A stretch of DNA of 64,000 nucleotides from Oceanobacter antarcticus (GCF_044962685.1 NZ_JBBKTX010000002.1:198108-262107); one strand, 5' to 3'; numbered from the stretch's first letter, positions 24,171 to 33,729 are shown. The notes: generated by a model not told the origin, from the sequence alone. Numbers and translations are program-made.

Positions 24171-24369
24171 TTAGGGAGGCAGAGGGGTGATTTTTTTGTT
24201 TAGAGGATGGAGGTGCAGAGTAAAAGTCCCGAATATCCGCTCCTGGCCGTGAGCAGATAATGAGAATCAGGATTCAAAAACCAACCCGCCCACCGAATAG
24301 ATTTCCCATCGTCCATCGTCTCTAATTCTCGCACTATGCCCCGTAACAACTCACGGGAGCAGTAGTGCC

Positions 24370-24672
24370 ATGAAACGCCATCTCTGGCTACCTTCTTTTC
24401 TGATTATAGGCTTGGTTGTCACGCCGGCGGCTTTTGCCGATGCAGACGCCGAGCGCGAGGCGCTCGCCAAAGTCATCCATGAGCTCAATGCCCTCGACTC
24501 ATTAATCAAGCGTGCCGAGGCCAACGCCGAGCAGGATTCCCGTATCCGATTTCGTTATGACTGGCTGCGTCAGGACCTGAAACAGATCAAGGACGGCATT
24601 CAGTCACACATCGATTCCCCCCGTGCTCAGCCTCGCTCATTTCCGCCGTTGCGCGGCGATTACCGTCGATAG
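24370..24672 (+). CDS. RAQPRD-family ICE protein
   Basis: 100 residues with a signal peptide (LPSFLIIGLVVTPAAFA). The family-naming motif RAQPRSFPPLRGDY ends the protein (about residues 85-98). It is a helical periplasmic protein that opens the second transfer block in PFGI-1-type ICEs (TIGR01690). GGGAG lies before ATG, and a small CCCGT/ACGGG hairpin overlaps the ribosome site. Confidence 0.92.
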   Translation: MKRHLWLPSFLIIGLVVTPAAFADADAEREALAKVIHELNALDSLIKRAEANAEQDSRIRFRYDWLRQDLKQIKDGIQSHIDSPRAQPRSFPPLRGDYRR

Positions 24673-24680
24673 GTCTCGTC

Positions 24681-24911
24681 ATGAACGCCGCACAACAAAC
24701 AGCTTTTCAAGCCGGTTCCGGTATTACCCCAGCCACAATGCTGACGGCCATCGCGTCGATGGTGTTGGTGTTGGCGTTTGTCTGGGTGATCTGGGTAGCG
24801 TTAGGAACTTTTCGGGCCTGGCAGGAGGGGCAGGCCACGCTCTTTGATCTGACCTGGAGTACCCTGCGGGCAAGCATTGTGTTGATGGTTTTGGGTTTCT
24901 ATTTGCGGTGA
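24681..24911 (+). CDS. TIGR03758-family ICE membrane protein
   Basis: 76 residues, two membrane helices (about 20-42 and 56-74). FRAWQEGQATLFDLTWSTLRA is the family signature. It is small, very hydrophobic and sits before the pilin-like TIGR03745 gene, so it is probably a minor inner-membrane component of the channel or a pilin-like subunit. Confidence 0.85.
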   Translation: MNAAQQTAFQAGSGITPATMLTAIASMVLVLAFVWVIWVALGTFRAWQEGQATLFDLTWSTLRASIVLMVLGFYLR

Positions 24912-25022
24912 GTCGATCGAGTTGAGACCGAGAAAGTCCGGTAAGGGCAAACGGCGATGCAGCGCAGTGGGATGCGGGGGTAGTTCCCCTTTTTATCAGC
25001 GTTACAGAAGAGGACATTTGTT

Positions 25023-25400
25023 ATGGACACATCAAATACAAAAAACGGTTTCAACAAGAAATCGGTTGCCATCCGCAAGCCGCTATCGGCAGCGGTCGCG
25101 GTGCTATTCCCACTGCCGCTCTGGGCGGCGTTGCCGACGCCGGTTGCGCCGAGTACCGCGCCGCCGGCGGGTGACTGGATCGGCTTGATTCAAGGCTACA
25201 TCAAAGACGGCGGCTTGGTACTTGGACTGGCCATCGCAGTGCTGGGTTTTCTCTGGATCGCTTACCTGGGCTTCGCAAAATTCAATGAAGCTCGCCAGGG
25301 CAAGGCAGAGTGGGCTGAAGTCGGTGTGCTGGGGATTGTCGGTGCGATCGTGCTGATCTTCGCCAGCTATCTGCTCACAGAAGCGGCTGGGGTTATTTAA
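25023..25400 (+). CDS. TIGR03745-family membrane protein, VirB2/pilin-like
   Basis: 125 residues. A long signal region (residues 20-38, ending LWA) is followed by a short loop and two helices (about 62-82 and 100-120), the layout of VirB2/TraA-type propilins. It probably forms the conjugative pilus of the type G apparatus (inference from size and topology). It is preceded by an intergenic gap of 111 bp. Confidence 0.85.
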   Translation: MDTSNTKNGFNKKSVAIRKPLSAAVAVLFPLPLWAALPTPVAPSTAPPAGDWIGLIQGYIKDGGLVLGLAIAVLGFLWIAYLGFAKFNEARQGKAEWAEVGVLGIVGAIVLIFASYLLTEAAGVI

Positions 25401-25438
25401 CAGCCAGCGTCAATATCAACTTGCCGTAGGAGACGCGA

Positions 25439-25819
25439 ATGTCCAACGACCATGAAATTCTGGCGGATCGGCTCAATGCCGAGCCCGCCATCTTTAAAGG
25501 CTGCTCTTCTTCTGAGCTGGGCATGATTGTGGGGCTGGTCATTGTGATATGGCTGCCCCTCAGTCTGTTACTGGCTTGGTTGCTGGGTGCCATCACCATG
25601 GGTTTTGGTATTGCCGGTGTCGGTGTGGTGGCCACTGTGGTCGTTCTGGCGACGCTGTTTCAGCGTATCAAACGCGGCCGGCCTGGAGGCTATTACCAGC
25701 AATGGCTGCGTATTCGTCTGCAGACGATGGGGCTGTATCGCACGCCCTGGGTACTACGCAGCGGTTCCTGGGATATAGGGAGAACGCACTATGCGCCGCT
25801 ACCGACTCGAAATCGATAA
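25439..25819 (+). CDS. TIGR03750-family conjugal transfer protein
   Basis: 126 residues. The soluble N-terminus (LADRLNAEPAIFKGCSSSELG) and two membrane helices (about 30-50 and 55-75) resemble the VirB3/TraL group. The C-terminus RPGGYYQQWLRIRLQTMGLYRTPWVLRSGSWDIGR is characteristic of the family. It overlaps the next gene by 29 bp. It would link the pilus base to the ATPase. Confidence 0.88.
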   Translation: MSNDHEILADRLNAEPAIFKGCSSSELGMIVGLVIVIWLPLSLLLAWLLGAITMGFGIAGVGVVATVVVLATLFQRIKRGRPGGYYQQWLRIRLQTMGLYRTPWVLRSGSWDIGRTHYAPLPTRNR

Positions 25820-26468
25820 CGTGCGGTCCCATTTACGTTCCCTGTGGATCGTGATTGGCTTGCAAGGGCTGATCATTCTCGCGCTCTGGATCGGCTGGAG
25901 CCAGGCACCCAAGCAGCTGCGTGTTTATGTGCCACCTGATCTGCGGTCTGGTGCAGTTCTGGCGGCCGAAGAAGTGCCTCCGGCCAATGTCTATGCCTTT
26001 GCGTTCTACATTTTCCAGCAGCTCAATCGCTGGCCAGAAAACGGCGCAACGGATTACGGCAGCGCAATTTTCCGAATCTCGCCCTACCTGACACCCCGCT
26101 ACCGCAACGACCTGATCGCTGATATGGAGCTCAAAGCCAGACGCGGCGAGTTGGCCTACCGGGTGCGCGGTGTCCATGAAGTACCGGGGCATGGCTACGA
26201 GGAGCGCCGAGTCGATGTGTTGTCGCCCGATGTCTGGATTGTCTGGCTAGATCTCGATCTGCTGGAGTCCGTGAAAGGCGTGACCGTCAAGCAAACCACG
26301 ATTCGCTACCCGATTCGCGTGGTGCGTCAGGCCATCGATCCGGAAGCCAATCCCTGGGGTCTGGCACTCGACGGCTACGCCAGTGACGGCCCGCGTCGAT
26401 TAACCGATGCCGAGCTGGCTGAGCCCAGCGTGACTGGCGCCATTACCAATAAGGAATCCTCCCAATGA
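25791..26468 (+). CDS. PFL_4703 (TIGR03746) family protein, VirB8/TraE-like
   Basis: 225 residues, one N-terminal membrane helix (about 19-38), then a periplasmic domain of the VirB8/TraE type with the family run VPPANVYAFAFYIFQQLNRWPENGATDY. It bridges the inner membrane and core complex. It begins inside the TIGR03750 gene and overlaps the next gene by 4 bp. Confidence 0.9.
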   Translation: MRRYRLEIDNVRSHLRSLWIVIGLQGLIILALWIGWSQAPKQLRVYVPPDLRSGAVLAAEEVPPANVYAFAFYIFQQLNRWPENGATDYGSAIFRISPYLTPRYRNDLIADMELKARRGELAYRVRGVHEVPGHGYEERRVDVLSPDVWIVWLDLDLLESVKGVTVKQTTIRYPIRVVRQAIDPEANPWGLALDGYASDGPRRLTDAELAEPSVTGAITNKESSQ

Positions 26469-27310
26469 ATTCTCGTTATTTCTGTGCGTCATTGAGTTTG
26501 ATTGCTTTGCTCGGTCTCTGTTTCCCGTTGCTGTCCTTTGCACAAGTCGATGACGCGGCATTGAGCACTCCGGAACGCGTTGTCTGGAACAAAGCGCCCA
26601 TCGCAATTCCATTGGTGGTTGGTGAAGAGCGCCTGGTGCATTTTCCTGATTCGGTGAGCATCGGCCTGCCACAGTCACTGACACCATTGCTGCGCAGCCA
26701 AAGCATCAACGGCACCCTATATCTGTTGGCCAGTCAAACCTTTGAGCCCACCCGCGTCATGGTGCGCTCGGAAACCGACGGCCCGATCTACGTCCTCGAT
26801 ATTTCAGCGGCGTCAGGCGGATCAGACAGTGGATTATTGCCGGATGTGCAGGTACTGCTCCAATCCCCACAAAAGTCACGGCAGAACTTACAACAAAAGT
26901 CACCGCAAGATGCCGGTGCCGATCAGTCAACTTCGGGCAAGCAATCACAGTCTTTGGGTTATGCCGCTTTAACCCGGTATGCCGCGCAACAACTCTATGC
27001 GCCAACACGACTGATCCCCCGGCAGCCGGGCGTGGTTGCCGTACCCGTAAACCCCGAACCGGTCGATCTGGTAGTGGGCGGCAAGATTGAAGCCGTGCCG
27101 GTTGCTGCCTGGAAGGCGGGTTTGCGGTACGTCACTGCCGTCAAGCTGATCAATCGTACCCAAAGCCCCGTCGTGCTGGATCCACGCGAACTGCGCGGGT
27201 CATGGCTGGCGGCAACCTTTCAGCACAATCGCCTGTTACCCGCTGGCAGTGAGGCCGATACCACAGCCGTCTATCTGGTGTCGGATCGGCGCTTTGATGC
27301 GGCCTTTTGA
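26465..27310 (+). CDS. TIGR03749-family protein, VirB9/TraK-like
   Basis: 281 residues with a signal peptide (SLIALLGLCFPLLSFA). The periplasmic beta-rich domain (ERVVWNKAPIAIPLVVGEERLVHFPDSVSIGLP) is that of TraK/VirB9-like core proteins. A Gln/Ser-rich linker (about 130-165) precedes the C-terminal domain. Start overlaps the upstream stop (ATGA). Confidence 0.9.
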   Translation: MNSRYFCASLSLIALLGLCFPLLSFAQVDDAALSTPERVVWNKAPIAIPLVVGEERLVHFPDSVSIGLPQSLTPLLRSQSINGTLYLLASQTFEPTRVMVRSETDGPIYVLDISAASGGSDSGLLPDVQVLLQSPQKSRQNLQQKSPQDAGADQSTSGKQSQSLGYAALTRYAAQQLYAPTRLIPRQPGVVAVPVNPEPVDLVVGGKIEAVPVAAWKAGLRYVTAVKLINRTQSPVVLDPRELRGSWLAATFQHNRLLPAGSEADTTAVYLVSDRRFDAAF

Positions 27311-27344
27311 TGTGGCGCTTTGAGAGAGGATAGGAATCTACCCC

Positions 27345-28781
27345 ATGTCGATGGTCACCAGTAATCGTTTGTTACCACTTCTTGCCGGTTCCGTTGTGCT
27401 GATGGCGGTGCTCGTTTCGGTGAAGTCCTGTTCCCCGAGTGACCATCAACCCCAGCTGTTGGAAGCCGTGCCACAGGCACCGAAACCGGATGCCGATACC
27501 CCGGCGGATACCATCAAGACACTGACGGCCAATGTCAGCGCCATGACTTCGGAGCTCAATGCCCTGCGTCGGGATAACACCGCACTCAAACAGGAAAACC
27601 GCGATCTGATCGAAGACCGAAAGCAGATCGAAAACAACGTGCTGTCGAGAGTGCAGACAGCTTTGGAGGAAAAACGTACGGACGCCGCGCCAAGCGAAAC
27701 CACGTCGGCCATCGCCGCGTTGACGGCGAGGGTGGATTCCCTGGCCAACCGCTTTGGGACATCATCGACACAGCGGTCTTCCACGGGTTCTGATATTCCG
27801 GTTGGACTCGGTCTGGATGGTGTCAGAACATCGGCGACGGAACCGGAATCACTGGTGTGGGTCAACCCCCTGGAGCTTGCGCCATCGCCTGATGCTGATA
27901 AGGAGGCGTTGCTTAACCGCTTCACTCGCGGCAGTCGAAATGCGTTAGATAGCGCCGGTCCGGAAGTGAAATCGCTGGTAGCGAAAGGATCCAAAGCCCT
28001 CAATACCGCTCTGCCGGTCTACACCGTGCCGCGCAATGCCACCCTGATTGGCTCCACCGGTATGACCGCCTTGGTGGGCAGGGTGCCAATTCAGGGACAG
28101 GTGCGCGACCCCATGCCGTTCAAGGTGATTACCGGTAAAGAAAACCTGGCCGCCAATGGACTGCGCATACCCGGTATTGAGGGCATGATCTGGAGTGGAA
28201 CGGCTGTTGGCGACTGGACGCTCTCCTGTGTGACCGGGAAATTGGAATCGGTGACCTTCGTGTTCGAGGACGGCACCATTCAGACCATTTCCTCTGATGA
28301 AAAGTCCAGTGGCGGCAACCAACGGGGTGGTTCCAGTGGAAGCAGCGATAGACCGCTGGGCTGGATCTCCGATGCGCGGGGCATCCCCTGTATCACGGGC
28401 GAACGCAAGACCAACGCTCCCGCATTCCTGACACAACGCATTGGTGTGATGGCCCTCGAAGCCGCCGGTGAAGCGGCAGCACAGGCCGAAACCACAACGC
28501 TGATCAATGATTCAGGCTCGGCCACCAGTGTGGTCTCCGGTGAGACCGGTAAATACGTACTGGGCAAAACCCTGAGCGGCGGTAGCGACGAAGTCGCCCA
28601 GTGGTTGCGGGAGCGTCAGGCACAGAGCTTCGATGCGGTCTTCGTGCCCGCCGGTGTCCAGCTGGCAATTCACGTTGATCATGAACTCCCCATCGATTTC
28701 CATTCCAACGGCAGGAAACTTCATCATGAAACCAATCTTTTCCAGCAAGCGACGTTTACCACTGGTTCTGGTCTGGACTAG
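27345..28781 (+). CDS. TIGR03752-family protein, VirB10/TraB-like
   Basis: 478 residues. One N-terminal membrane helix (residues 8-26), a coiled coil (about 53-110, heptads in LTANVSAMTSELNALRRDNTALKQENRDLI) and a C-terminal beta-rich domain with VPIQGQVRDPMPFKVITGKENLAANG. It is the channel-spanning scaffold that couples the inner membrane to the outer core. Its last 56 bp overlap the lipoprotein gene in another frame. Confidence 0.9.
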   Translation: MSMVTSNRLLPLLAGSVVLMAVLVSVKSCSPSDHQPQLLEAVPQAPKPDADTPADTIKTLTANVSAMTSELNALRRDNTALKQENRDLIEDRKQIENNVLSRVQTALEEKRTDAAPSETTSAIAALTARVDSLANRFGTSSTQRSSTGSDIPVGLGLDGVRTSATEPESLVWVNPLELAPSPDADKEALLNRFTRGSRNALDSAGPEVKSLVAKGSKALNTALPVYTVPRNATLIGSTGMTALVGRVPIQGQVRDPMPFKVITGKENLAANGLRIPGIEGMIWSGTAVGDWTLSCVTGKLESVTFVFEDGTIQTISSDEKSSGGNQRGGSSGSSDRPLGWISDARGIPCITGERKTNAPAFLTQRIGVMALEAAGEAAAQAETTTLINDSGSATSVVSGETGKYVLGKTLSGGSDEVAQWLRERQAQSFDAVFVPAGVQLAIHVDHELPIDFHSNGRKLHHETNLFQQATFTTGSGLD

Positions 28782-29184
28782 CGCTCTGATGGTCGGCTGC
28801 GCCAGCACTAAAGAGACAGTACTACCGCAGGACGGCCCGACCATGAAGTCCATTTACGATCAGCACATGGTGGATGTTCAGAAGCCAGACCATCGGCGAG
28901 TCATCGGTGGTCAGCCGTTACCGCAATCCGGTATCGACCACTACCAGGGCTTTGTGCGGGAGGCTGCTAATGAACTCGACACGGTATTTCCACGTCTGCC
29001 CAATCCCACGCTGGTGATGTATATCTTTCCCCACCTATCGGGCAGTGAACGCACCCCGGTACCAGGTTATGTCACCACCTTTCCATTTTATGAAAGGGTG
29101 GAATACGCCTTGCCGGGAGAAGTGCCGGGGGAAGTGTCAGGCGAGGCGCCGTCGGCAGTTAGTCATTCGCCGTCAGACCAGTAG
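28726..29184 (+). CDS. TIGR03751-family conjugal transfer lipoprotein
   Basis: 152 residues from the ATG at 28726, chosen because the lipobox LMVGC (Cys26) then follows a standard signal peptide. Family features are TMKSIYDQHM and RLPNPTLVMYIFPHLSGSERTPVPGYVTTFPFYE. It is an outer-membrane lipoprotein analogous to VirB7/TraV. It sits between the VirB10-like and VirB4-like genes. The C-terminal tail is Glu/Pro/Gly-rich. Confidence 0.88.
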   Translation: MKPIFSSKRRLPLVLVWTSALMVGCASTKETVLPQDGPTMKSIYDQHMVDVQKPDHRRVIGGQPLPQSGIDHYQGFVREAANELDTVFPRLPNPTLVMYIFPHLSGSERTPVPGYVTTFPFYERVEYALPGEVPGEVSGEAPSAVSHSPSDQ

Positions 29185-29192
29185 GGGTACCC

Positions 29193-31919
29193 ATGCCAGC
29201 TAACCAACCTGATGATTCGAATACATCGCCACTAACCAACGCGACGATCAAGCAGCACTATAGCCGCCCGCCGTCGTTTACCGATTTGCTGCCCTGGATG
29301 GAATACATCCCCGAGAGTAGGGCATTTTTGTTGGAAGACGGCGTCAGTCTTGGTGCCCTATTCGAGGTGCAGCCGGTCGGTTGCGAGGCAAGGACGCCAG
29401 CCTTTATGACCCAGCTGCGTGACGCCATTCAAACGGCAATCAACGAGGCCATTCCCGAGCGCGACGATGCGCCTTGGGTCTTACAGATCTATGTGCAGGA
29501 CGAGCCCAGGCTAACCCAATTCAATGAGTCTTTGGCCCGTTATCCTTCGCCGACGGTGCGCGCATCGGATTATTCTCAACATTACCAGTCGGTGATGTCG
29601 AAGCACCTGCAAGCGATTTCCCGACCGGGTGGGTTGTTTGACGATACCACCGTCACCGGTTCGCGTTGGCAGGGGCAGCAACGGCGGATCCGCGTTGTGC
29701 TCTACCGCCGTTTGAAAAACAACGGCAAAATGCCACCCGCTGTTGAAATGGAGGAGGCGCTCAATGACGTGGCCACCAAATGGATCGCCTCACTGGCCTC
29801 TGCCGGAATCAACGCCCAACGGGCCAATGGTCAAGCGTTTTATCAGTGGTTGCTGAGCTGGTTCAATCCCAATCCACCGCTGGCAGACGGTAATCCGGAA
29901 TCACTGCTGCAGTTGGCACCTTATCCGGGTGATGACAATTTACCCTTCGGCTATGACTTTGCCGAACAGCTTACGCTGTCGATGCCACACTCCGACGAGG
30001 CATCCTCGAGCTGGATTTTCGATAAACTGCCGCACACCGTCGTGACCGTCCAAAGCTTGCGGCGGGCCCCGGACATCGGGCACTTTACGGCGGAGCGCCA
30101 GGCCGGGGATCAGGTGTATTCGCTGTTCGATCGTTTGCCCGAGCACACCATCATGGCAATAACACTCACGCTCAAACCGCAAGACACCACCCGCAATCAC
30201 ATTGCCCAGATCAAGCGCGCAGCGGTGGGTGATTCCGCAGAGGCGTCGATCACCCGGGAAGATGCGGAACACGTGGAGCGGGAAATGGCGCAGGGCAACA
30301 AGCTGTATCCCGTGAGCATGGCCTTCTATGTGCGCGGAGATAATCAAAAGGCGCTACGGAACAATTTGAATCGTCTCCACGCGCTGCTTTTGCCCAATGG
30401 TCTGCAGCCCATTGCCCAGGAAGCTGACCTGCTGTCGCTCGACAGTTACATCCGTAACCTGCCCATGGCCTACGACGCCGACCTGGACAAATCCCGCCGT
30501 CGCTCGCGCCTGATCTTCTCCCGGCATATTGCCAATTTGGTACCGTTCTACGGCCGTTCCCGTGGCACCGGTCATCCCGGCCTGGTGTTCTACAACCGGG
30601 GTGCCGAACCGCTGGTCTTCGATCCGTTGCACCGGGATGACCGCAAGAAGAACGCCCACATGCTGATCCTGGGGCCGACGGGGGCGGGCAAGTCAGCACT
30701 GCTAGTGTATCTGTTGCAGCAGATGATGGCACGACACCGGCCACGGATTTTTATCATCGAGGCCGGGGCTTCGTTTTCGTTGTTGGGGCAGCATTTTGCG
30801 CATCACGGTCTGTCAGTGAACCAGATCACCCTGAACCCCAATGTCGATGTCAGCCTGCCGCCCTTTGCCGATGCGCTTCGACTGCTGGATCGTCGCCATG
30901 CGTTTAATCCGCTCGACGTCGATGAGTCCACAATGGAGGAGACGTTAGACGAAGATGATGAGATGGACGAAGAGGGCGGCGGGCGCGATATTCTCGGCGA
31001 AATGGAGATTGCTGCACGTATCATGATCACCGGTGGCGATGAACGTGAAGACGCGCGATTGACCCGGGCCGACCGACTGCTGATCCGTAATGCCATATTC
31101 CTTGCCGCAAAAACCGTGAAAGAGACCAGTCGACCCCAGGTGATTACCCAGGATGTGGTCAACGCCTTCCAGACCATCGCCACCAACAGGGAATTGCCCG
31201 AACACCGGCGTAATCGAGCACTGGAAATGGGGGATGGTATGGCGCTGTTCTGTTCGGGCCTGGCGGGCCACTTCTTCAACCGGCCGGGGCAGTCCTGGCC
31301 AGAAGCCGATGTCACCATCCTCGAAATGGGCATGCTGGCCCGGGAAGGCTACGAAGATCAACTCACCGTCGCTTACCTGTCCATGATGAGTCACATCAAC
31401 GACCTGGTGGAACGTCATCAACACGACGATCGGCCCACGCTGGTGGTGACTGACGAAGGCCATATCATTACCACCAATCCCTTGCTGGCGCGCTACGTGG
31501 TCAAGATCACCAAGATGTGGCGCAAGCTCGGTGCCTGGTTCTGGATTGCCACCCAGAATCTGGAAGACTTTCCGGACGCCAGCCGCAAAATGCTCAATAT
31601 GATGGAGTGGTGGCTGTGCCTGGTCATGCCAAAAGAAGAGGTGGAGCAGATCGCCCGCTTCAAGGATCTGAATGATGAACAACGCAACCTGCTGCTGTCT
31701 GCCCGCAAAGAGCCGGGAAAATACGTGGAGGGAGTCGTCCTGGCCGACAAGGTCGAAGCGCTGTTCCGCAACGTGCCTCCTGCTTTGTCGCTAGCACTGG
31801 CCATGACTGAAAAGCATGAGAAGGCTGAACGTGCAGCGATTATGCGTGAGCAAGGCTGCTCAGAATTAGAGGCTGTTTATGAGATGGCTAGACGAATTGA
31901 AAATAGCAGGAATCGTTAG
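29193..31919 (+). CDS. VirB4/TraC-type conjugative transfer ATPase
   Basis: 908 residues. Walker A GPTGAGKS at 494-501, a Walker B-like PTLVVTDEGH near residue 752, and the FWIATQNLEDF motif, which are typical of TraC/VirB4. It energises assembly of the mating channel. An acidic linker (DEDDEMDEEGG, about 588-598) is longer than in many homologues. The 3' end overlaps the stop of the convergent cargo gene by 4 bp, marking the edge of cargo island 2. Confidence 0.93.
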   Translation: MPANQPDDSNTSPLTNATIKQHYSRPPSFTDLLPWMEYIPESRAFLLEDGVSLGALFEVQPVGCEARTPAFMTQLRDAIQTAINEAIPERDDAPWVLQIYVQDEPRLTQFNESLARYPSPTVRASDYSQHYQSVMSKHLQAISRPGGLFDDTTVTGSRWQGQQRRIRVVLYRRLKNNGKMPPAVEMEEALNDVATKWIASLASAGINAQRANGQAFYQWLLSWFNPNPPLADGNPESLLQLAPYPGDDNLPFGYDFAEQLTLSMPHSDEASSSWIFDKLPHTVVTVQSLRRAPDIGHFTAERQAGDQVYSLFDRLPEHTIMAITLTLKPQDTTRNHIAQIKRAAVGDSAEASITREDAEHVEREMAQGNKLYPVSMAFYVRGDNQKALRNNLNRLHALLLPNGLQPIAQEADLLSLDSYIRNLPMAYDADLDKSRRRSRLIFSRHIANLVPFYGRSRGTGHPGLVFYNRGAEPLVFDPLHRDDRKKNAHMLILGPTGAGKSALLVYLLQQMMARHRPRIFIIEAGASFSLLGQHFAHHGLSVNQITLNPNVDVSLPPFADALRLLDRRHAFNPLDVDESTMEETLDEDDEMDEEGGGRDILGEMEIAARIMITGGDEREDARLTRADRLLIRNAIFLAAKTVKETSRPQVITQDVVNAFQTIATNRELPEHRRNRALEMGDGMALFCSGLAGHFFNRPGQSWPEADVTILEMGMLAREGYEDQLTVAYLSMMSHINDLVERHQHDDRPTLVVTDEGHIITTNPLLARYVVKITKMWRKLGAWFWIATQNLEDFPDASRKMLNMMEWWLCLVMPKEEVEQIARFKDLNDEQRNLLLSARKEPGKYVEGVVLADKVEALFRNVPPALSLALAMTEKHEKAERAAIMREQGCSELEAVYEMARRIENSRNR

Positions 31920-32728
31920 AAAAGCTCGGTTTGTAGTGTGATCGGCGGTGCAAACACACCAATAATGATGAAGGGATTTTGCGCCCATCCGTCGTATTGT
32001 AAAGTCGTACCCAGAAAAAGGTGGAGGTCCTTGGTGTTAGCAAAGTCATCAATGTATTTCTTTCTGACATCGAGTATCGCCTTCTTTTCGTCGCCATGAT
32101 GCCTTTTCAGGCAATTCCAAAACAGCATGCCGATTTCCCAATCCTCAATCATCATCGTGCTTTCTTTGCCTTTATCGTCGAGGAGTCGGTATGAAAATTT
32201 GTAAGGGAGTTTGTTGACGACGCTAAAATATTCGGGAGTATCGGAAAATAGATCGCCTTGTTTCGCTTGCTGCTTGAGAGCTTCGATTTTTCCCTTATCC
32301 CACTCTCGATCAACTTCCTCGACAACCAAGTCGAGTATTTTTGTTGGTTTGAAGGTGGCTAGTGATAGGGTGCCTGACTTATTGAGCTGGATTAACTCAT
32401 CCAGATTCTCATAAACACTTCCTTTTTCAAATACGTAGGACTTGCGTTCTTGCCAATTATTTTCTGTACCCATTTTTTCATGAAGCGTGATGGCGTCCGG
32501 ACTTAGCAGCCGATGACTTTCATGGCGTTTGTCACTCTTGTTTTCGACAACGTCCAACTCTACCCATTGGAATTTATCGTACTTATCGAACAACTTACGG
32601 AATGGAACGGGGTAGATTCGTATCCATGAGCCATCTTCTCGAATGCCGGCAGTACAAACCAGCTCACTGTATGCTTTAGATATGGTGGGGTATGTCTTGA
32701 CTGTAATGAGTACGCGTTCTTTTTTCAT
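31916..32728 (-). CDS. Uncharacterised protein paired with a DUF488 protein
   Basis: 270 residues, not assigned to a named family. The N-terminus VLITVKTYPTISKAYSELVCTAGIREDGSWIRIYPVPFRKL looks like a beta-rich recognition fold with a conserved Cys (about 26) and an RIYP motif; the C-terminal part YDGWAQNPFIIIGVFAPP is also distinctive. No membrane segment or signal peptide. It is the second gene of a two-gene unit after the DUF488 gene (23 bp gap) and is markedly A+T-rich. It is likely a partner needed by the DUF488 protein. Confidence 0.6.
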   Translation of the reverse strand: MKKERVLITVKTYPTISKAYSELVCTAGIREDGSWIRIYPVPFRKLFDKYDKFQWVELDVVENKSDKRHESHRLLSPDAITLHEKMGTENNWQERKSYVFEKGSVYENLDELIQLNKSGTLSLATFKPTKILDLVVEEVDREWDKGKIEALKQQAKQGDLFSDTPEYFSVVNKLPYKFSYRLLDDKGKESTMMIEDWEIGMLFWNCLKRHHGDEKKAILDVRKKYIDDFANTKDLHLFLGTTLQYDGWAQNPFIIIGVFAPPITLQTELF

Positions 32729-32751
32729 CGACTTCCGTGTGGTTTCTTTGT

Positions 32752-33729
32752 TTATAGGTGAACGACCTTGAACCTGCTATTTGCAATACCTGCAACAGCA
32801 TCTGCAACTTTATGGCGATGACACATCGTATGACATTCTTCGAAGCAAGTAATGGCAATGCGGGCAGAGTCCAGATAAAAATCATAAAGCTCGGCAATCG
32901 TGTCTTTCTCTTCGGGAATAACTGTTTTCTCGTAATTTGAAAAAAGATTTTTGTAGTCTTGAGATGTTTTCAGGGATTTTCTTTTGTCGGAAACAATGCC
33001 GAGTTTAGGTAAATGTTTATAACTGATACCGACGTTATTTAAGAGCTCGGACAGTTTGGTTTTCGAGAAACCGTATTTTCTGCTCAAGGGATTTTTTCTC
33101 ACATCAACGAGAAGCCGAATATTGTTTTCAATCAATTTATTGAGATATTCCTCAACGGTAATCCCTTCGTACCCGATAGTGGCAAATAATTTACCTTTTT
33201 TTGGGGCTTTGAGTTTTTGTACGGCCGCGTATTCGTCCGCCGTTAATATTTCATTGGCAACCAGACTGTTGATTGCATAATACGGGTAGCCTCGGTAGAC
33301 ATGCTGCAATAGCTTCTTGCCCTTGAGCGATACGTACTTATCGTGAAATAACTGGATTTTCCCGGCGTCGTCCTTTTTGAGTTGTGCAGTGTGATTGTTA
33401 AATGAATCGGATAGTTTCCAGTCTTTAGCATCCTCCAGATAACCTGAAGCAACCAATTTGGATTTGTCGGCGTAAGATTGAAAAGAAAAACACCCGTATT
33501 TGTAGGGCACAAACTCGTAGCTCCGATCTTTCTCGCAAAGCCGAGAGTATAGAAAGAGGTATTTCTGAAAATCAGTGCTGGCCAGTTTTCCGCCAAATGA
33601 CTCAAGTAAGGCAAGTAGCACTTTCTGCCTGTAGTACATAGTTGTTTGCGCCCTTTCTCTGGGTAGTAAAGTTCCAATCGCGTCAAGTCTATCAGCTATC
33701 ACACTGGGGCTAAACAAGCTGGCTCCCAT
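32752..33729 (-). CDS. DUF488-domain protein with an N-terminal helical domain
   Basis: 325 residues. The C-terminal DUF488 domain (about 177-325) shows ATIGYEGITVEEYLNKL, VDVRKNPLSRKYGFSKTKL and CFEECHTMCHRHKVAD, whose Cys/His cluster is typical. The N-terminal 170 residues (MYYRQKVLLALLESFGGKLASTDFQKYLFLYSR) look like a Panacea/SocA-like helical domain (low confidence). The start could be 33729 or Met31 (33639). DUF488 proteins are conserved but biochemically unclear. It lies on the opposite strand to the ICE backbone in an insertion hot spot. Confidence 0.7.
   Translation of the reverse strand: MGASLFSPSVIADRLDAIGTLLPRERAQTTMYYRQKVLLALLESFGGKLASTDFQKYLFLYSRLCEKDRSYEFVPYKYGCFSFQSYADKSKLVASGYLEDAKDWKLSDSFNNHTAQLKKDDAGKIQLFHDKYVSLKGKKLLQHVYRGYPYYAINSLVANEILTADEYAAVQKLKAPKKGKLFATIGYEGITVEEYLNKLIENNIRLLVDVRKNPLSRKYGFSKTKLSELLNNVGISYKHLPKLGIVSDKRKSLKTSQDYKNLFSNYEKTVIPEEKDTIAELYDFYLDSARIAITCFEECHTMCHRHKVADAVAGIANSRFKVVHL

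Noticed and set aside
30250..31682. Several long minus-strand open frames under the VirB4-like ATPase
   Set aside because: They mirror the codon pattern of the plus-strand gene, lack ribosome sites and encode low-complexity Pro/Arg-rich or Ser-rich products.
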